Source: Afipia sp. P52-10
GTDB lineage: Bacteria; Pseudomonadota; Alphaproteobacteria; Rhizobiales; Xanthobacteraceae
Direction: 5' to 3'
Assembly: GCF_000516555.1 (NCBI RefSeq)
Contig: NZ_AZSJ01000004.1
Location: 254,537-318,536 of the forward strand
DNA length: 64,000 bases
A program made the position numbers and the translations under genes. The notes beneath the pieces are model-generated. The model saw only the letters and a program-made list of their open reading frames with translations, searched no databases and was not told the DNA's origin. Numbering within the stretch: the first letter of the stretch is position 1; each line of letters begins with the position of its first letter. Shown piece after piece: positions 36,555 to 46,081 of the stretch.

Positions 36555-36803
36555 AACCCGCTCCTTAACCAAGGCGGGCCTTCTAACATGTTCTGCGGTT
36601 CTGACAACGCTGCAAACCGGCTATTTCGGACACAGATCCCGGCATCTTCAACGGGGCTGGATTTCAATAGGCGAATTACAATGAGCTCAGGTTCCCCTGT
36701 GGAGACCTCACACGCTGACCGTGCAAAGAAACACCCGGCAACGACGCGCCAGACGTTCGCGCTTCCGATTGTCACATGCCATCAATGCGCTGCGCACGAG
36801 AGC

Positions 36804-37751
36804 TCAGATGCGAATCTCATTCAACAATGGCTGTCCGGCTCGAAGTCGTTTACAATTCTCCATCGCCACGATCAGGCTGCGGTCGAGCGTTTCCGGCGTA
36901 AGCCATGCCACATGCGGTGCAAGCACCACGTTGGGCAATGAGGTCAAACCATCGTGCGCCGGCAGAGGTTCGGACGCCATCACGTCAAGGCCCGCCCCTG
37001 CGAGTTGACCATCGCGCAAAGCCCGAGCGAGAGCGATTTCATCGACCAAGCCGCCGCGCGCGGTATTGATCAGAATGCTGCCGCGCTTGAACGAGGCGAA
37101 GCTATCGCCGTTGAGCATATGGCGCGTTTGCTCGGTCAATGGGACATGCAAAGACACGATGTCAGAGACCGTGAGCAACTCGTCCAAAGAACACCAGCGG
37201 GCCCGCGCATCCGGCCTTCGTGTCCGGGCTGTATAGACGACAGTGGCACCGAGCGCTTCGAACACCGGCAGCAGGCGCTGCGGAATCTCGCCAAAGCCAA
37301 CCAAGCCAACCGTCCGGCCTGCGATCTCACCCACCCTATCCAAGGCATCCAGCGGCAGCGTCCAACCTTGTCCCTGCCGCGTCTGCGCATCAAGAAATAC
37401 GATCCGACGCAGTACCGCGAACAGCAAAGCTAGCGTCATCTCCGCCACCGCCTGGCTGTTCGTCCCCGGCATGTTCGCGACCTTCACCCCGGCGGCGGCA
37501 GCGGCCTTGAGATCGATCGTGTTCACGCCAACACCGATTTTTTGAATCAGCTTCAACCGCGGCGCATTGGCGATCACCTCGGCCGTTACCGGCTCTAGCG
37601 CATGCAGCAGAACGTCCGTATCGTGCATCTCACGCGCGAAACGGGCCTTATCCACCTCCTCGACGATCGTCACTTGAAGCCAATCCGGCGCCACAGCGGC
37701 AAGACGGCGCGCGAACTCGGGGCTCGCGCGGTATTGCAACACAGCTTTCAT
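36804..37751 (-). CDS. D-isomer-specific 2-hydroxyacid dehydrogenase
   Basis: 315 residues in the D-3-phosphoglycerate-dehydrogenase/hydroxypyruvate-reductase fold. The catalytic Arg232 (NTARGGLVDE), Glu261 (ASEPLP) and His280 (LAPHVAW) are all present. The nucleotide loop reads VGFGEIPQRL, with Pro at the position of the third motif glycine. The second strand ends VVYTARTRRPD, with no acidic residue but Arg after it, which favours NADP(H) over NAD(H). It would reduce 2-oxoacids such as hydroxypyruvate or glyoxylate. It stands alone upstream of the polysaccharide locus. Confidence 0.9.
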   Translation of the reverse strand: MKAVLQYRASPEFARRLAAVAPDWLQVTIVEEVDKARFAREMHDTDVLLHALEPVTAEVIANAPRLKLIQKIGVGVNTIDLKAAAAAGVKVANMPGTNSQAVAEMTLALLFAVLRRIVFLDAQTRQGQGWTLPLDALDRVGEIAGRTVGLVGFGEIPQRLLPVFEALGATVVYTARTRRPDARARWCSLDELLTVSDIVSLHVPLTEQTRHMLNGDSFASFKRGSILINTARGGLVDEIALARALRDGQLAGAGLDVMASEPLPAHDGLTSLPNVVLAPHVAWLTPETLDRSLIVAMENCKRLRAGQPLLNEIRI

Positions 37752-37868
37752 GATACCCCTATTTCATGCGGCAGCGCGGTCCGCTCCGCGACCCGTCATA
37801 TCGCCGATATTGGATTCGATATACAAGGCCCGCGATCGTCGCTGATCCGGGTCGCCGACAGCGAACGC

Positions 37869-39227
37869 CTATTCCGCCGGTCGCAGCGAATTCTGCTGAA
37901 AACGATGCAGGTATCCTGGAAGCCGCAGCACGGAACCGTCAATGCCGACGAGCGTCTTTGCTGAGCCTCGCAACAGCAGAGCCATCAGCAACAGCGAAGA
38001 CGCCGTCGCCGTTGCACCACCCATCACGCCGAACAGCGGGATCAACACGAGCAGACCGGTTACACGTATGGCAACGATCGCACCGACGATCAGCAAGTAG
38101 CGCCCCTCATGTCCGGTCAGCATCAGGAGCGATCCGGATGGGCCGGCTGACGCGAGGGCCGCCACGCCGATCGACAACATGATCAAGGCTCCATGATAGG
38201 ATGCATAGGTGCTGTTGAAGATGCCCAAAAGCCACGGACCACCCGCGACGATAACAGCCATGCTGCCGAAAACAACGGCAAGAATGACCCACGCCACCAT
38301 GTCCAGCATCCGATTCAGCTGATCGAATTGCCGCCGGTAGAACAGTCCCGGAATATACCGGGTCGAGAACATGTGGATCGCATCGGTCGCGATCGAGAAG
38401 ATATTCGCAACACGCGATACGACAAAGTAAGCGCCCGCCACGGTCGGACTCAAGAGATAGCCGACGACGAGGACATCGAGGTACTGGTTGGAGGCCTCGA
38501 GCCCATTCGACATCCAGAGCTTGAACGAGCGGCTACTCCATTCCCGCACCTGAAAAGCCGCCCTGTCGCGAATGATCGTTGGAAATCGTGCGACGATTGT
38601 CCGATACGTCACTCCCGCATGGATAAGCACGGCGATTCCTGCGCCGGCGGCCATGATCGTGAACAGCAGAGCGAGATCCGCGGCCTGCCCCGATACCATG
38701 CACAGCCCGAGATATGCCGTAGGCGGGCCAAGCAAGAGAAGATTGCCGATGCCATCGCCGGCCTCGACCCCCACTGCGCTTCTCACGAGATGCGACGAGG
38801 TCAGAACCATCGACAGCGCCACGAGATAACACGTCACAGCAAGTCCGACTGGGACGGAGTAAGTCGCAGATGCCCACGCATAGAACGGAACACCGACCAG
38901 AACACAGCCCGCCAGACAGACGGCGAGGCTGAATATCATGGCGCCTTTGAGAAGATCGCTCCGCGCGTTGGACGTGTACTCACTCCAGAAGCGCATCACC
39001 AGCACCTGCTGGCCGAGCGTCGCAACGATGCTCAACAACCCTGCCGCAGAGAACAGAACCGAATAGCTGCCGAACTCGTTCGTTCCCAACTTGCGGGCAG
39101 CAAGAGTAATCAGTGCAAAGTTCAACACGGTGATAACGGCCTTCAGGCCGAACACACTGACCATGCTCCGCACCGCAGCAACATTCAGCAAGCCGAACAA
39201 CCGGTGGACCGCGCCTTGAGCGTTCAC
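37869..39227 (-). CDS. Polysaccharide flippase (Wzx/MATE-MOP-like), copy 1
   Basis: A 452-residue membrane protein with about 12-14 hydrophobic helices and the MOP-superfamily pattern. The start is GTG 39227 (MNAQGAVHRLFG) with GAGGT 9 bases upstream. It probably flips lipid-linked oligosaccharide across the inner membrane. It is clearly paralogous to the flippase at 44729-46081: both have EA.NQY.DVLVV, then a Tyr-Phe-Val...RVAN-type segment, RYIPGL or RRIPGL followed by a Tyr/Phe, LVLIPLFGVMGGA or IVLIPFFGLMGAA, and GIDGSVL or GIDPSVL. It is the last gene of a three-gene run (17 bp after the acyltransferase gene). Confidence 0.88.
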   Translation of the reverse strand: MNAQGAVHRLFGLLNVAAVRSMVSVFGLKAVITVLNFALITLAARKLGTNEFGSYSVLFSAAGLLSIVATLGQQVLVMRFWSEYTSNARSDLLKGAMIFSLAVCLAGCVLVGVPFYAWASATYSVPVGLAVTCYLVALSMVLTSSHLVRSAVGVEAGDGIGNLLLLGPPTAYLGLCMVSGQAADLALLFTIMAAGAGIAVLIHAGVTYRTIVARFPTIIRDRAAFQVREWSSRSFKLWMSNGLEASNQYLDVLVVGYLLSPTVAGAYFVVSRVANIFSIATDAIHMFSTRYIPGLFYRRQFDQLNRMLDMVAWVILAVVFGSMAVIVAGGPWLLGIFNSTYASYHGALIMLSIGVAALASAGPSGSLLMLTGHEGRYLLIVGAIVAIRVTGLLVLIPLFGVMGGATATASSLLLMALLLRGSAKTLVGIDGSVLRLPGYLHRFQQNSLRPAE

Positions 39228-39244
39228 GTTAGCTGACCTCGCGA

Positions 39245-40360
39245 CTAGCGCAGTTGTGGCACATAGCGCTTCAACGCATTCTTGATCGGCTTTGCCCGGT
39301 GATAGATGAACGAAAACGCTGAGCCGCTGAGCGTGCTGGCCCGCGTGAAGTTATGAAGCGTCGTTTCCTCGACCCTGAAATGCGATTTGTAACCTGTGTT
39401 ACCCAGCCCCATATCGAAGCGCTGGAACCCTTGATCGAACCGCAGCTTGATAACGCGGTAGATGATCTGCAGACCGACCGAGTACTTGCCATACCCCTCG
39501 GCATCGAACCCGTTGAGCACGGCATGGAACTGCCCCTCCCCCGCGAGCCCGAACAGAACGGCGACGGGTTTCCCGCCCAGATAGCTCACATAGGTCACGC
39601 ACTCGCCGCAACTCAAGCCGGCGATCGCAAAATCCAAATAGAAACTCCAGTAGACGTTCTGCGATAGAAGATCGGAATCGAAACGACCACCCCTGACCTT
39701 TCTCAAGAACGCGAAAGCCTCCCGCACCTCCTGCTCCGTGCGGGCCGGCCGGTGCTCATAAGATCCGCCCTCCCGCTCGAGCTGACGCGCGAGGCGCCCC
39801 AGCTCCTTCGAAAACTTACGCCGAACGGTGCGGCGCTGCCAAACTTCGAAGTCATTCCCTACCTCGCTGTGATACGCGGCATTGTCGCAGCGGGTCGTGG
39901 TCGTCCGGCTAAAGAGCCGCGCGGGATCGAACCCGTCGTCCCTGATCTTTCGGAACAGCAGGACGTGCGCGTCGTCGACGAGAGCGTCGAAACGCGCGAC
40001 AGCCGACGGATCGTTCGCAAGCGTTTCGAGGACGATCCGGTCTCCCACCACGCAATTGTAGTCGCAGACGCCGAAATCGGCAGGCTGCAACACATCGACC
40101 TTCGCTGCGCGTTGCACAACTGTAGGGATCACAGCCAACAGCGCCCCATCGTCGGGCCGACGAACCGTTATAGTGTGCTGCCTGGCCGACAGATTCGCCA
40201 CGAGCCGCTTGTGGATCAAGTCCATCCAGACGGGAGACTGAAAAACAGTCCCCCGATGCAGGTTGAAGAAACTACGGTACTCCTCGGACAGAAAGTCGAA
40301 ACTCTCCTCTACGCCGACAACGACGTCGAGGCGCAACAAGTCAGCGCTGATTGCCAGCAT
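39245..40360 (-). CDS. CelD/BcsL-family acyltransferase (GNAT fold, FemAB-like)
   Basis: 371 residues. The C-terminal GNAT half is typical (TYVSYLGGKPVAVLFGLAGE, YSVGLQIIYRVIKLRFDQG, FDMGLGNTGYKSHF), preceded by a variable N-terminal half. Such enzymes (CelD/BcsL, and HfsK in holdfast synthesis) modify exopolysaccharides, probably by N- or O-acylation. The gene lies 24 bp after the JmjC-like cupin gene and 17 bp before the flippase gene, so it should act on the repeat unit before or during export. The acyl donor and acceptor are unknown. Confidence 0.85.
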   Translation of the reverse strand: MLAISADLLRLDVVVGVEESFDFLSEEYRSFFNLHRGTVFQSPVWMDLIHKRLVANLSARQHTITVRRPDDGALLAVIPTVVQRAAKVDVLQPADFGVCDYNCVVGDRIVLETLANDPSAVARFDALVDDAHVLLFRKIRDDGFDPARLFSRTTTTRCDNAAYHSEVGNDFEVWQRRTVRRKFSKELGRLARQLEREGGSYEHRPARTEQEVREAFAFLRKVRGGRFDSDLLSQNVYWSFYLDFAIAGLSCGECVTYVSYLGGKPVAVLFGLAGEGQFHAVLNGFDAEGYGKYSVGLQIIYRVIKLRFDQGFQRFDMGLGNTGYKSHFRVEETTLHNFTRASTLSGSAFSFIYHRAKPIKNALKRYVPQLR

Positions 40361-40384
40361 GAAAGTCGCCCCACCTGCTGCCGA

Positions 40385-41326
40385 TCAAGCCTCGGCAATG
40401 TCTCTACGGCCATTCGGTGACGAAGCATCGATCCGGAAATCCCGACGCTTGATAACGTCGCCCTTGATCTGCCGACCAAGCTTCTTCCAAACCAGCGCTG
40501 AGGCGGCCTTCGGATAAACAGACAATCCATCGCTGGTCGTCGATAGCTTCTGAAGTCCCAAGGCCCGTCGCAGGACTCCGTTGCCGTAGTGAACGGCATA
40601 AGACCGCCAAATCGGATCCGTCCAGTGCTCCATGGTGACCGAGATGTTCAAGCAGTCGTGGTTCTGCACGCGGTGCGGAGCATAAAGCGGCCAAGTCAGC
40701 ATCTCTCCCGGATGCAGATCGAAAGCTGTCGCGTAATCATCGAACCAATTCTGATACGGCATATCTTCCGCCGTCTCGCGCAACAGGATCTTCTCGATGT
40801 TTCTCGGATTCAGAAAAATTTCCGACTGAGGATAGATATAGACGCGCTTGACGCCGCTAATCTGCCAAAGCGACTGCCCCTGAATATCGGCGTGATAGTA
40901 GACCTTTGCGTTCGGTGACGAAATGAGCACGCCGATATTGCGCTTGTAGGTAGTGAACCCTGGCATCCGCGCCTGGAATTCATCGAACACCTTGTTGAGC
41001 AAGTCGCGATACTCCGGAGCCCAATCCATCACGCGACGGATGTTCATCCAGATACGTCCCTTCTCGATGGCTTCGATCGCTTCAAGGCCGGTTGCTCCAC
41101 CCAACTCACCATACAACCGATGAGGATTGTCGGTTTCCGTGCCCATCGACTCGAGACCGAGTTCTCCCTTCGGACAACGCTCGATCAGGCGGCCAAGCGC
41201 CTCTCTGGTGAAAAGGCCCGTCTCTGCAAGGCGATGCTGCAGCTTGATTGCATGATGGCCGAAGAGGCGCTCATGCTGCGGCTGCCAGTTGGCAATAATG
41301 TCCGTGTTCATGCTCATTGAATTCAT
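40385..41326 (-). CDS. JmjC-like cupin protein (probable Fe(II)/2-oxoglutarate type)
   Basis: 313 residues; ATG 41326 has GGAG 6 bases upstream. A single cupin barrel carries a complete HxD...H metal triad: His145 and Asp147 in YYHADIQGQ and His218 in APHRVQN. GVKRVYIYPQ and LHPGEMLTWPLYAPH are typical strands of JmjC/Cupin_8 enzymes. A hydroxylase role on a sugar, lipid or protein is plausible; some relatives are annotated only as cupins. It heads a compact three-gene run with the CelD-type acyltransferase and a flippase, so its substrate may be the polysaccharide or its carrier. The fold is well supported, the reaction inferred. Confidence 0.8.
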   Translation of the reverse strand: MNSMSMNTDIIANWQPQHERLFGHHAIKLQHRLAETGLFTREALGRLIERCPKGELGLESMGTETDNPHRLYGELGGATGLEAIEAIEKGRIWMNIRRVMDWAPEYRDLLNKVFDEFQARMPGFTTYKRNIGVLISSPNAKVYYHADIQGQSLWQISGVKRVYIYPQSEIFLNPRNIEKILLRETAEDMPYQNWFDDYATAFDLHPGEMLTWPLYAPHRVQNHDCLNISVTMEHWTDPIWRSYAVHYGNGVLRRALGLQKLSTTSDGLSVYPKAASALVWKKLGRQIKGDVIKRRDFRIDASSPNGRRDIAEA

Positions 41327-41676
41327 GACGCGCTCCAGTCCGCCGCGGATTTTTGCGTTGAGTTCTTGCAGCGATTATTGGGATAGCATTCTAACGTGTC
41401 TGCGTTCTCTGCGCGCGTTATTGATCAGTGATGTTCCGGTTTAGGTTAAGAGAGAGCAATCCGAACCAACAATTATTAACCCCACATGAAACGAAACGTT
41501 GGGAAGTTCCAGATGCATAAACTTTGAAGGAAATTTTCGGAAACTCGTTTACGATGTTCCGGAAGTTCATGCCAACGAAGAGCCGGATAGGCTACACACG
41601 CGCACCAAGGCGCACGGTCCCTGACGCGAATAGGGGCCATCGGAATATCGATAGTCGCTAGCGATCAATGGGACAC
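41327..41676. other. 350-bp low-GC divergent intergenic region
   Basis: It separates the cupin gene (leftward) from the VanZ-like gene (rightward) and is markedly AT-rich at 41370-41560. Two copies of an AAGTTC-containing segment (GGGAAGTTCCAG near 41499, CCGGAAGTTCATG near 41560) may be parts of a regulatory site. No gene or RNA recognised. Confidence 0.5.
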
Positions 41677-42018
41677 ATGAACCCGACCATCTTCCGCATT
41701 CTGGCCTGGACGAGCCTGGCGATGATCGCGTTTGCGACGCTCAGCCCCATCGAGCTCCGACCGGAAAGCGGCATGCCGCCGAACATCGAGCGGTTCTTTG
41801 CGTTCGCTGCGATCGGGCTCGTGTTTGCCGCGGCCTATCCGAGACATTTCTGGCTGACGCTGATCATCGTCCTGGGAGCCGCATTCCTGCTGGAAATTCT
41901 GCAGATTGCCTCCCCTTCGCGCCATGGCCGTCTGTTCGACGCGGTCGTCAAAATGTCGGGAGGAACGCTCGGCTTGATCCTCGGCTGGCTGCTGCAACGC
42001 TTCAGCCTTCAACGATAA
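41677..42018 (+). CDS. VanZ-like small membrane protein
   Basis: I prefer ATG 41677 (MNPTIFRILAWTSLAMIAFA) to the in-frame ATG at 41668; neither has a strong ribosome site. The 113-residue product has three to four hydrophobic helices. The VanZ pattern is visible: ATLSPIELRP after the first helix, a FAFAAIGLVFAAAYP helix, and LLEILQIASPSRHGRLFDAV with the acidic and Arg/Asp positions typical of the family. It is encoded opposite the surrounding polysaccharide genes, and such proteins are often found inside exopolysaccharide loci. Function unknown. Confidence 0.8.
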   Translation: MNPTIFRILAWTSLAMIAFATLSPIELRPESGMPPNIERFFAFAAIGLVFAAAYPRHFWLTLIIVLGAAFLLEILQIASPSRHGRLFDAVVKMSGGTLGLILGWLLQRFSLQR

Positions 42019-42030
42019 TTGTCGTTCGCG

Positions 42031-43539
42031 TCACTTTACGAACAGGTGCGGAAACAGCTTCGGACGAATGGTCGTTCCGTCGATGACCTCAAGCCGACCG
42101 CACCGATTCAGTGTATGCAGCTTGCGGCCGGGCCATTGCTGGCTCGGCTTCAGCCTCCGATGCACCGTCTGACGAAATGCATCCGGAGAAAGCTCGACGA
42201 CCTCGGCCAGCGCAAGACCGCTGCCGTAGCCCTCGCTGCAATCTTGAATCGGACGCCACAGGCGATCTCCCCTCTTCACGAATGCACCAGCTGGCCTCGC
42301 GCTGGAACGATCGATCAGTACGGGGTTCTTGGCGTGAGGATGCCAAGGTCCCAACAGGCTATCCGCATGATAGATAGCCAACGTATCGGAGTAGCCACCG
42401 GCACCGTCCCAAAGCGTGCCGAACATATAGTATCGTCCGTTGTGTTCAGTAACGGTCGCGTCTGACAGCTGGAGATTGGACAGCAAGGTCGCATGCCGCT
42501 CCCATCGATGCGGAAAATCGACACATCGATAGAGCGCGACCTCGTGGCTCGCCATGCCTTCCGGAATCATCCAGAGTGAACCGTCATGGACCATCAGGAA
42601 TGGATACGACAGGTGCCAACTCTCTTCCAACACCGGCATCGCCGCGGCCGTCGGACCCGTTTGGTCGAATTCGATCGCCGAGATGAAACCCTTGCCGACG
42701 CGGTGATCGAGTTCCTCCACGAAGACGAAAGTCTTGCCCTGCCACGTCATCGGAAATGGATCCGCGTAGAAGCGCATGCCGGGATCTGGAGCGACACGCC
42801 AAGCCACCCCCGACAGATCTCCTCGCTCCCAAACACCGCCGCCATCGACCATGCGCCATCCGACGTGCCAGTGCGGTGAATAACAACACAGCCGGTAGAT
42901 TTCTCGTGCGAGCGATCGGGTCAACCCAGCCAATACGTAAGGGACAGGCGAACGTACTTCGGCAGCATCGACGGACCGACGAGAGACATGTTGATCAGAA
43001 ACCGCCAGTCCGCCCGACAGGAGTCCGCTTAGCAAGGTGATCGTGCGTGCCATTACCGTATCCAGCGCACCGCTCAAGCCTTGCGCGGCCTCCGCTGACG
43101 GATAAGCACTGGCAACGACGACAGACCGGCTTTCGTCAACGATATCGATCCTCGGCAGATCGCCGTCCAGGATCGCCTGTAGCAGGCCGTTTTCGCCCGC
43201 TATGCCGTTATAGAGCGGTTTGAACCGCTGCTTGGACAGGCCTGTAGGCGTGACGAGCTCGGAAGAAAAATCGATGACGACGTCGGCGGTCTGCCCGGCG
43301 GACGAACCACGGTCGATCACCCCGACCGATGTAGCGCGCGAGCCGTCGACAGCGCCTCGCTTCAACAACATGCGCTCCAGGTCGAACAGAAAGTCCAAAC
43401 CGGCGGGCTTGGGCGCGCTGTCATCGACCCATGCAATCTGCACCGCAGTATCATCCTTGGAGAGGGCGCGAATGGCGCGTTCCATCCAAGTCCGCGGGCG
43501 AGACCGGTCAAAGCGGAGTTCAAGAATCATTTGAAACAT
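42031..43539 (-). CDS. Beta-propeller protein related to GINT1, with a formyltransferase-like N-domain
   Basis: About 502 residues; start uncertain among TTG 43548, ATG 43539 and ATG 43530. Residues 1-190 look like a degenerate formyltransferase-type domain (ADVVIDFSSELV, KPLYNGIAGENGLLQAIL). The C-terminal 280 residues carry repeated propeller blades (FYADPFPMTWQGKTFVFVEE, LSYPFLMVHDGSLWMIPE, YYMFGTLWDG, RPAGAFVKRGDRLWRPIQDC), as in the N-terminal domain of plant glucosamine inositolphosphorylceramide transferase and GH43/68-like folds. It lies 29 bp after a GT4 gene and probably acts on a sugar or amino-sugar of the polymer. The catalytic role is unproven. Confidence 0.7.
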   Translation of the reverse strand: MFQMILELRFDRSRPRTWMERAIRALSKDDTAVQIAWVDDSAPKPAGLDFLFDLERMLLKRGAVDGSRATSVGVIDRGSSAGQTADVVIDFSSELVTPTGLSKQRFKPLYNGIAGENGLLQAILDGDLPRIDIVDESRSVVVASAYPSAEAAQGLSGALDTVMARTITLLSGLLSGGLAVSDQHVSRRSVDAAEVRSPVPYVLAGLTRSLAREIYRLCCYSPHWHVGWRMVDGGGVWERGDLSGVAWRVAPDPGMRFYADPFPMTWQGKTFVFVEELDHRVGKGFISAIEFDQTGPTAAAMPVLEESWHLSYPFLMVHDGSLWMIPEGMASHEVALYRCVDFPHRWERHATLLSNLQLSDATVTEHNGRYYMFGTLWDGAGGYSDTLAIYHADSLLGPWHPHAKNPVLIDRSSARPAGAFVKRGDRLWRPIQDCSEGYGSGLALAEVVELSPDAFRQTVHRRLKPSQQWPGRKLHTLNRCGRLEVIDGTTIRPKLFPHLFVK

Positions 43540-43568
43540 GCCCGGCAAATGCTCTTGCCGGCGAGGTG

Positions 43569-44678
43569 TTAGGTGATTTGTTCGAAGATCCGTTCGTAGT
43601 CGTCAACCATTGCATCAACAGAGTATCTGCTCTTCAGCCGCTGCGAACTTTGCCGCAACGCGGCTTTCAAGCTTTCGCTTTCCAGAACGCTTGCCGTCGC
43701 GGCCGCCAGGTTCTCCGGGCTGCTCGCATCGACAAACACAGCTGCGGGCTCGTCCTCGACAGATAAGACCTCGCGCAGAACGGGCAATCCGTTCGCAACA
43801 ACCGGAACGCCGGCTTGCGCCGCCTCCACGGCCGCCAAGCCGAAGGTCTCCGCGATCGTCGGAAAGACGAAGACATCGAGCGCTGCGAGAAAATCACCGA
43901 TCCGCGTGGGAGCAACTTCGCCAACGAAGTAAACCCGGTCAGCAACTTTAAGCTCGGAGGCCAGATTTTCAAGCCGCTCGCGATCGGGCCCTTGCCCGAG
44001 CAATGCGAGATGCCAAGCCGGACGCAACGGCAGCATCCGAATTGCAATATCGAGCCGCTTCAGCGGATGCAGTCTCGCAACACAACCAAGTAACGTTACG
44101 TCAGCAGGGAGACCAAACTCCCGGCGAGCCTGCTCTGGTGTCAGCTTAGACACCCTCTCCTCGAAGCCATGCGCAACGTAGACAAGCCTGCGGCTGTACG
44201 GCTTGGGATAGGCCTCGTACACGCGCTTCACATCGAGGGAGTTCACCGTTACGGCCTTGAAGCACCCGGCCATGCCGAGCCAGTAGTCAGCCGTCCGCAC
44301 CAATCGGCTCATCGTCGGAAGCGCCGACACCTGATTGGCAACGACCGGCGCCGCACTCGCAAGCCTCGCAATCGGACCGGCAAGGATGTTGCCATAGTGC
44401 TGAAACGTCAGAACGATATCGGGCTTGGCGTGACGGATTTGCCGGGCAAGCGCCCTGCAGAAGCTGAGGAACGAAGCCGGAGAGGACGGCCTTTGATCGA
44501 CGCAATATGCTGTATTCGGCGGCTCGGTGAAAGTGGTCGACTTGCGGAAGAAGAACAGGTTATGGACGTCATATCCCCGGGCGGCCAGGCCGCCACCGAG
44601 GAGACGCGTGATCTCCTGCGCTCCGGCATTTTCAGCTTGCGTTTGAACCAGCAGGATTCGTTTAGGGCGAGCGCTCAT
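43569..44678 (-). CDS. GT4-family glycosyltransferase
   Basis: 369 residues with the GT-B fold of family GT4. An N-terminal Rossmann half starts RILLVQTQAENAGAQEITR, and the C-terminal donor-binding half has LLGCVARLHPLKRLDIAIRM, LLGQGPDRERLENLA and the E-x7-E motif in ETFGLAAVEAAQAGVPVVA. It should add one sugar to a lipid-linked intermediate on the cytoplasmic face. It follows the flippase gene by 50 bp and precedes the propeller gene by 29 bp, so the three are likely one operon. Confidence 0.92.
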   Translation of the reverse strand: MSARPKRILLVQTQAENAGAQEITRLLGGGLAARGYDVHNLFFFRKSTTFTEPPNTAYCVDQRPSSPASFLSFCRALARQIRHAKPDIVLTFQHYGNILAGPIARLASAAPVVANQVSALPTMSRLVRTADYWLGMAGCFKAVTVNSLDVKRVYEAYPKPYSRRLVYVAHGFEERVSKLTPEQARREFGLPADVTLLGCVARLHPLKRLDIAIRMLPLRPAWHLALLGQGPDRERLENLASELKVADRVYFVGEVAPTRIGDFLAALDVFVFPTIAETFGLAAVEAAQAGVPVVANGLPVLREVLSVEDEPAAVFVDASSPENLAAATASVLESESLKAALRQSSQRLKSRYSVDAMVDDYERIFEQIT

Positions 44679-44728
44679 CGTGATATCTCGATCAACACCC
44701 TAACTATCGTGCAGTGCTTCATGAATAG

Positions 44729-46081
44729 CTAATTTGCGGCAATCATCCGCGAACGCCGAAACTTTCGCACCACAGCCAGCACCGAGGGATCGATACCGGT
44801 CCAACGTCGGCACAGGACGTTCATAGTTACCGTCATAATCAGTAACGATAACGTCGCCGCCATCGCCGCGCCCATCAGGCCGAAGAAGGGAATGAGGACG
44901 ATGAAACCAACCAGCCTAAGGGCGATGCTTCCCGCCAAAATCCACGGATAACGGCCCTCGAAGCCTGCAATCATCAGGATCGCCGGCGCCGGCCCGCCGG
45001 CCGCATAGAGCGACGTGCCAGTGACCAGAACGAGCAGTGTCCATTTCTCGCCGGCGAAGGAGGGACCGAACAACCCCAACAGCAGCCCGCCGCCCACCCA
45101 GACGACGAGCAGCCCGCCGATCACGCACAGAAGAACAACTTCCGCCATGCTCAGCAGAACGCGGTTCAATTCCTCCATATTCCGGTTGAAGTAGAGGCCG
45201 GGAATCCGGCGTGTGGCAAACGCATGCACAGCCGAAAGGAGCGTGCCGAAGACATTCGCAAGACGCGTCGCGACAAAGTAGACGCCGGCTGACTGGGCAT
45301 CGAGCAGCCAATAAACCACCAGCACGTCGAAGTACTGATTCAGGGCTTCAAGGATCGAGGTGATCCAGAAATGCGACGATGCACGCAGCCATTCGCCGGT
45401 CCGCCATGCCGGCTTGGTTGCCAGGAGATGGCGTGGAAAGGCCGTGTAGACGATGATCCCCTGCACTGTGATCGCAATAGCCAGCGCACCGCAGGCGACC
45501 GAAAGAAATTCCGTCTCACCGATCGAGCCCTTTTTCCCCACGATCACGAGCAGCACCAGGACGACCAGCCCTTTCCACAGCAGTTCGCGCGTTCCATCGG
45601 TCAGCAGTGTTCTCACCGCGAAACGGGCGAGATGACTGCCAAAGGCAATGATGGAGTTTGCGACCAGATACAGGGACGCCGCGACCATCAGGCTCTTGCT
45701 TTCCTGCAGCAGAAAGGAGCCGGTGAGAAACAGGCATGTCGCGGTCAGAACCGGAATGACGCTGACGATCTGCAACGAGAACAGCGCCGCGCCGTGTGCA
45801 AGCTCGGGAGAGTCCGCTGCCGCGTATTGATTCAACGACCTGAGGACGAACATCTCCTGCCCGAAGACCGCGAAGACGCCTCCCATCTGCGTGATGCTGA
45901 GCCACATCGCGAGATGGCCGAAATCGTGAGCCGACATCGCACGCGCAGCCAACGACAGCATCGCAAAGGAGGCAGCGCCGGCACCAACCTGGATCAGGAT
46001 CGATCCGGATAAGGCCTGCGCGATATCGCCGCCAACCCGCCTGGCGAGTGCTCTCACAGAGGTCTGTATCACGAGCAACAA
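44729..46081 (-). CDS. Polysaccharide flippase (Wzx/MOP-like), copy 2
   Basis: The reading frame is open far upstream, but the protein-like part begins near 46090. I place the start at TTG 46081, with GGAG 9 bases upstream; this gives 450 residues, matching the 452 of its paralogue. About 12-14 hydrophobic helices are present. The C-terminal half aligns closely with the protein at 37869-39227 (ILEALNQYFDVLVVYWLL, RLANVFGT, RRIPGLYFNR, FEGRYPWILAGSIALRLVGF). Two flippases in one locus suggest two lipid-linked intermediates or two polymers. Confidence 0.85.
   Translation of the reverse strand: MLLVIQTSVRALARRVGGDIAQALSGSILIQVGAGAASFAMLSLAARAMSAHDFGHLAMWLSITQMGGVFAVFGQEMFVLRSLNQYAAADSPELAHGAALFSLQIVSVIPVLTATCLFLTGSFLLQESKSLMVAASLYLVANSIIAFGSHLARFAVRTLLTDGTRELLWKGLVVLVLLVIVGKKGSIGETEFLSVACGALAIAITVQGIIVYTAFPRHLLATKPAWRTGEWLRASSHFWITSILEALNQYFDVLVVYWLLDAQSAGVYFVATRLANVFGTLLSAVHAFATRRIPGLYFNRNMEELNRVLLSMAEVVLLCVIGGLLVVWVGGGLLLGLFGPSFAGEKWTLLVLVTGTSLYAAGGPAPAILMIAGFEGRYPWILAGSIALRLVGFIVLIPFFGLMGAAMAATLSLLIMTVTMNVLCRRWTGIDPSVLAVVRKFRRSRMIAAN

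Noticed and set aside
36588-36941. 117-codon open frame between the histone-like and dehydrogenase genes
   Set aside because: Overlaps the conserved C-terminus of the dehydrogenase antisense and has no family features.
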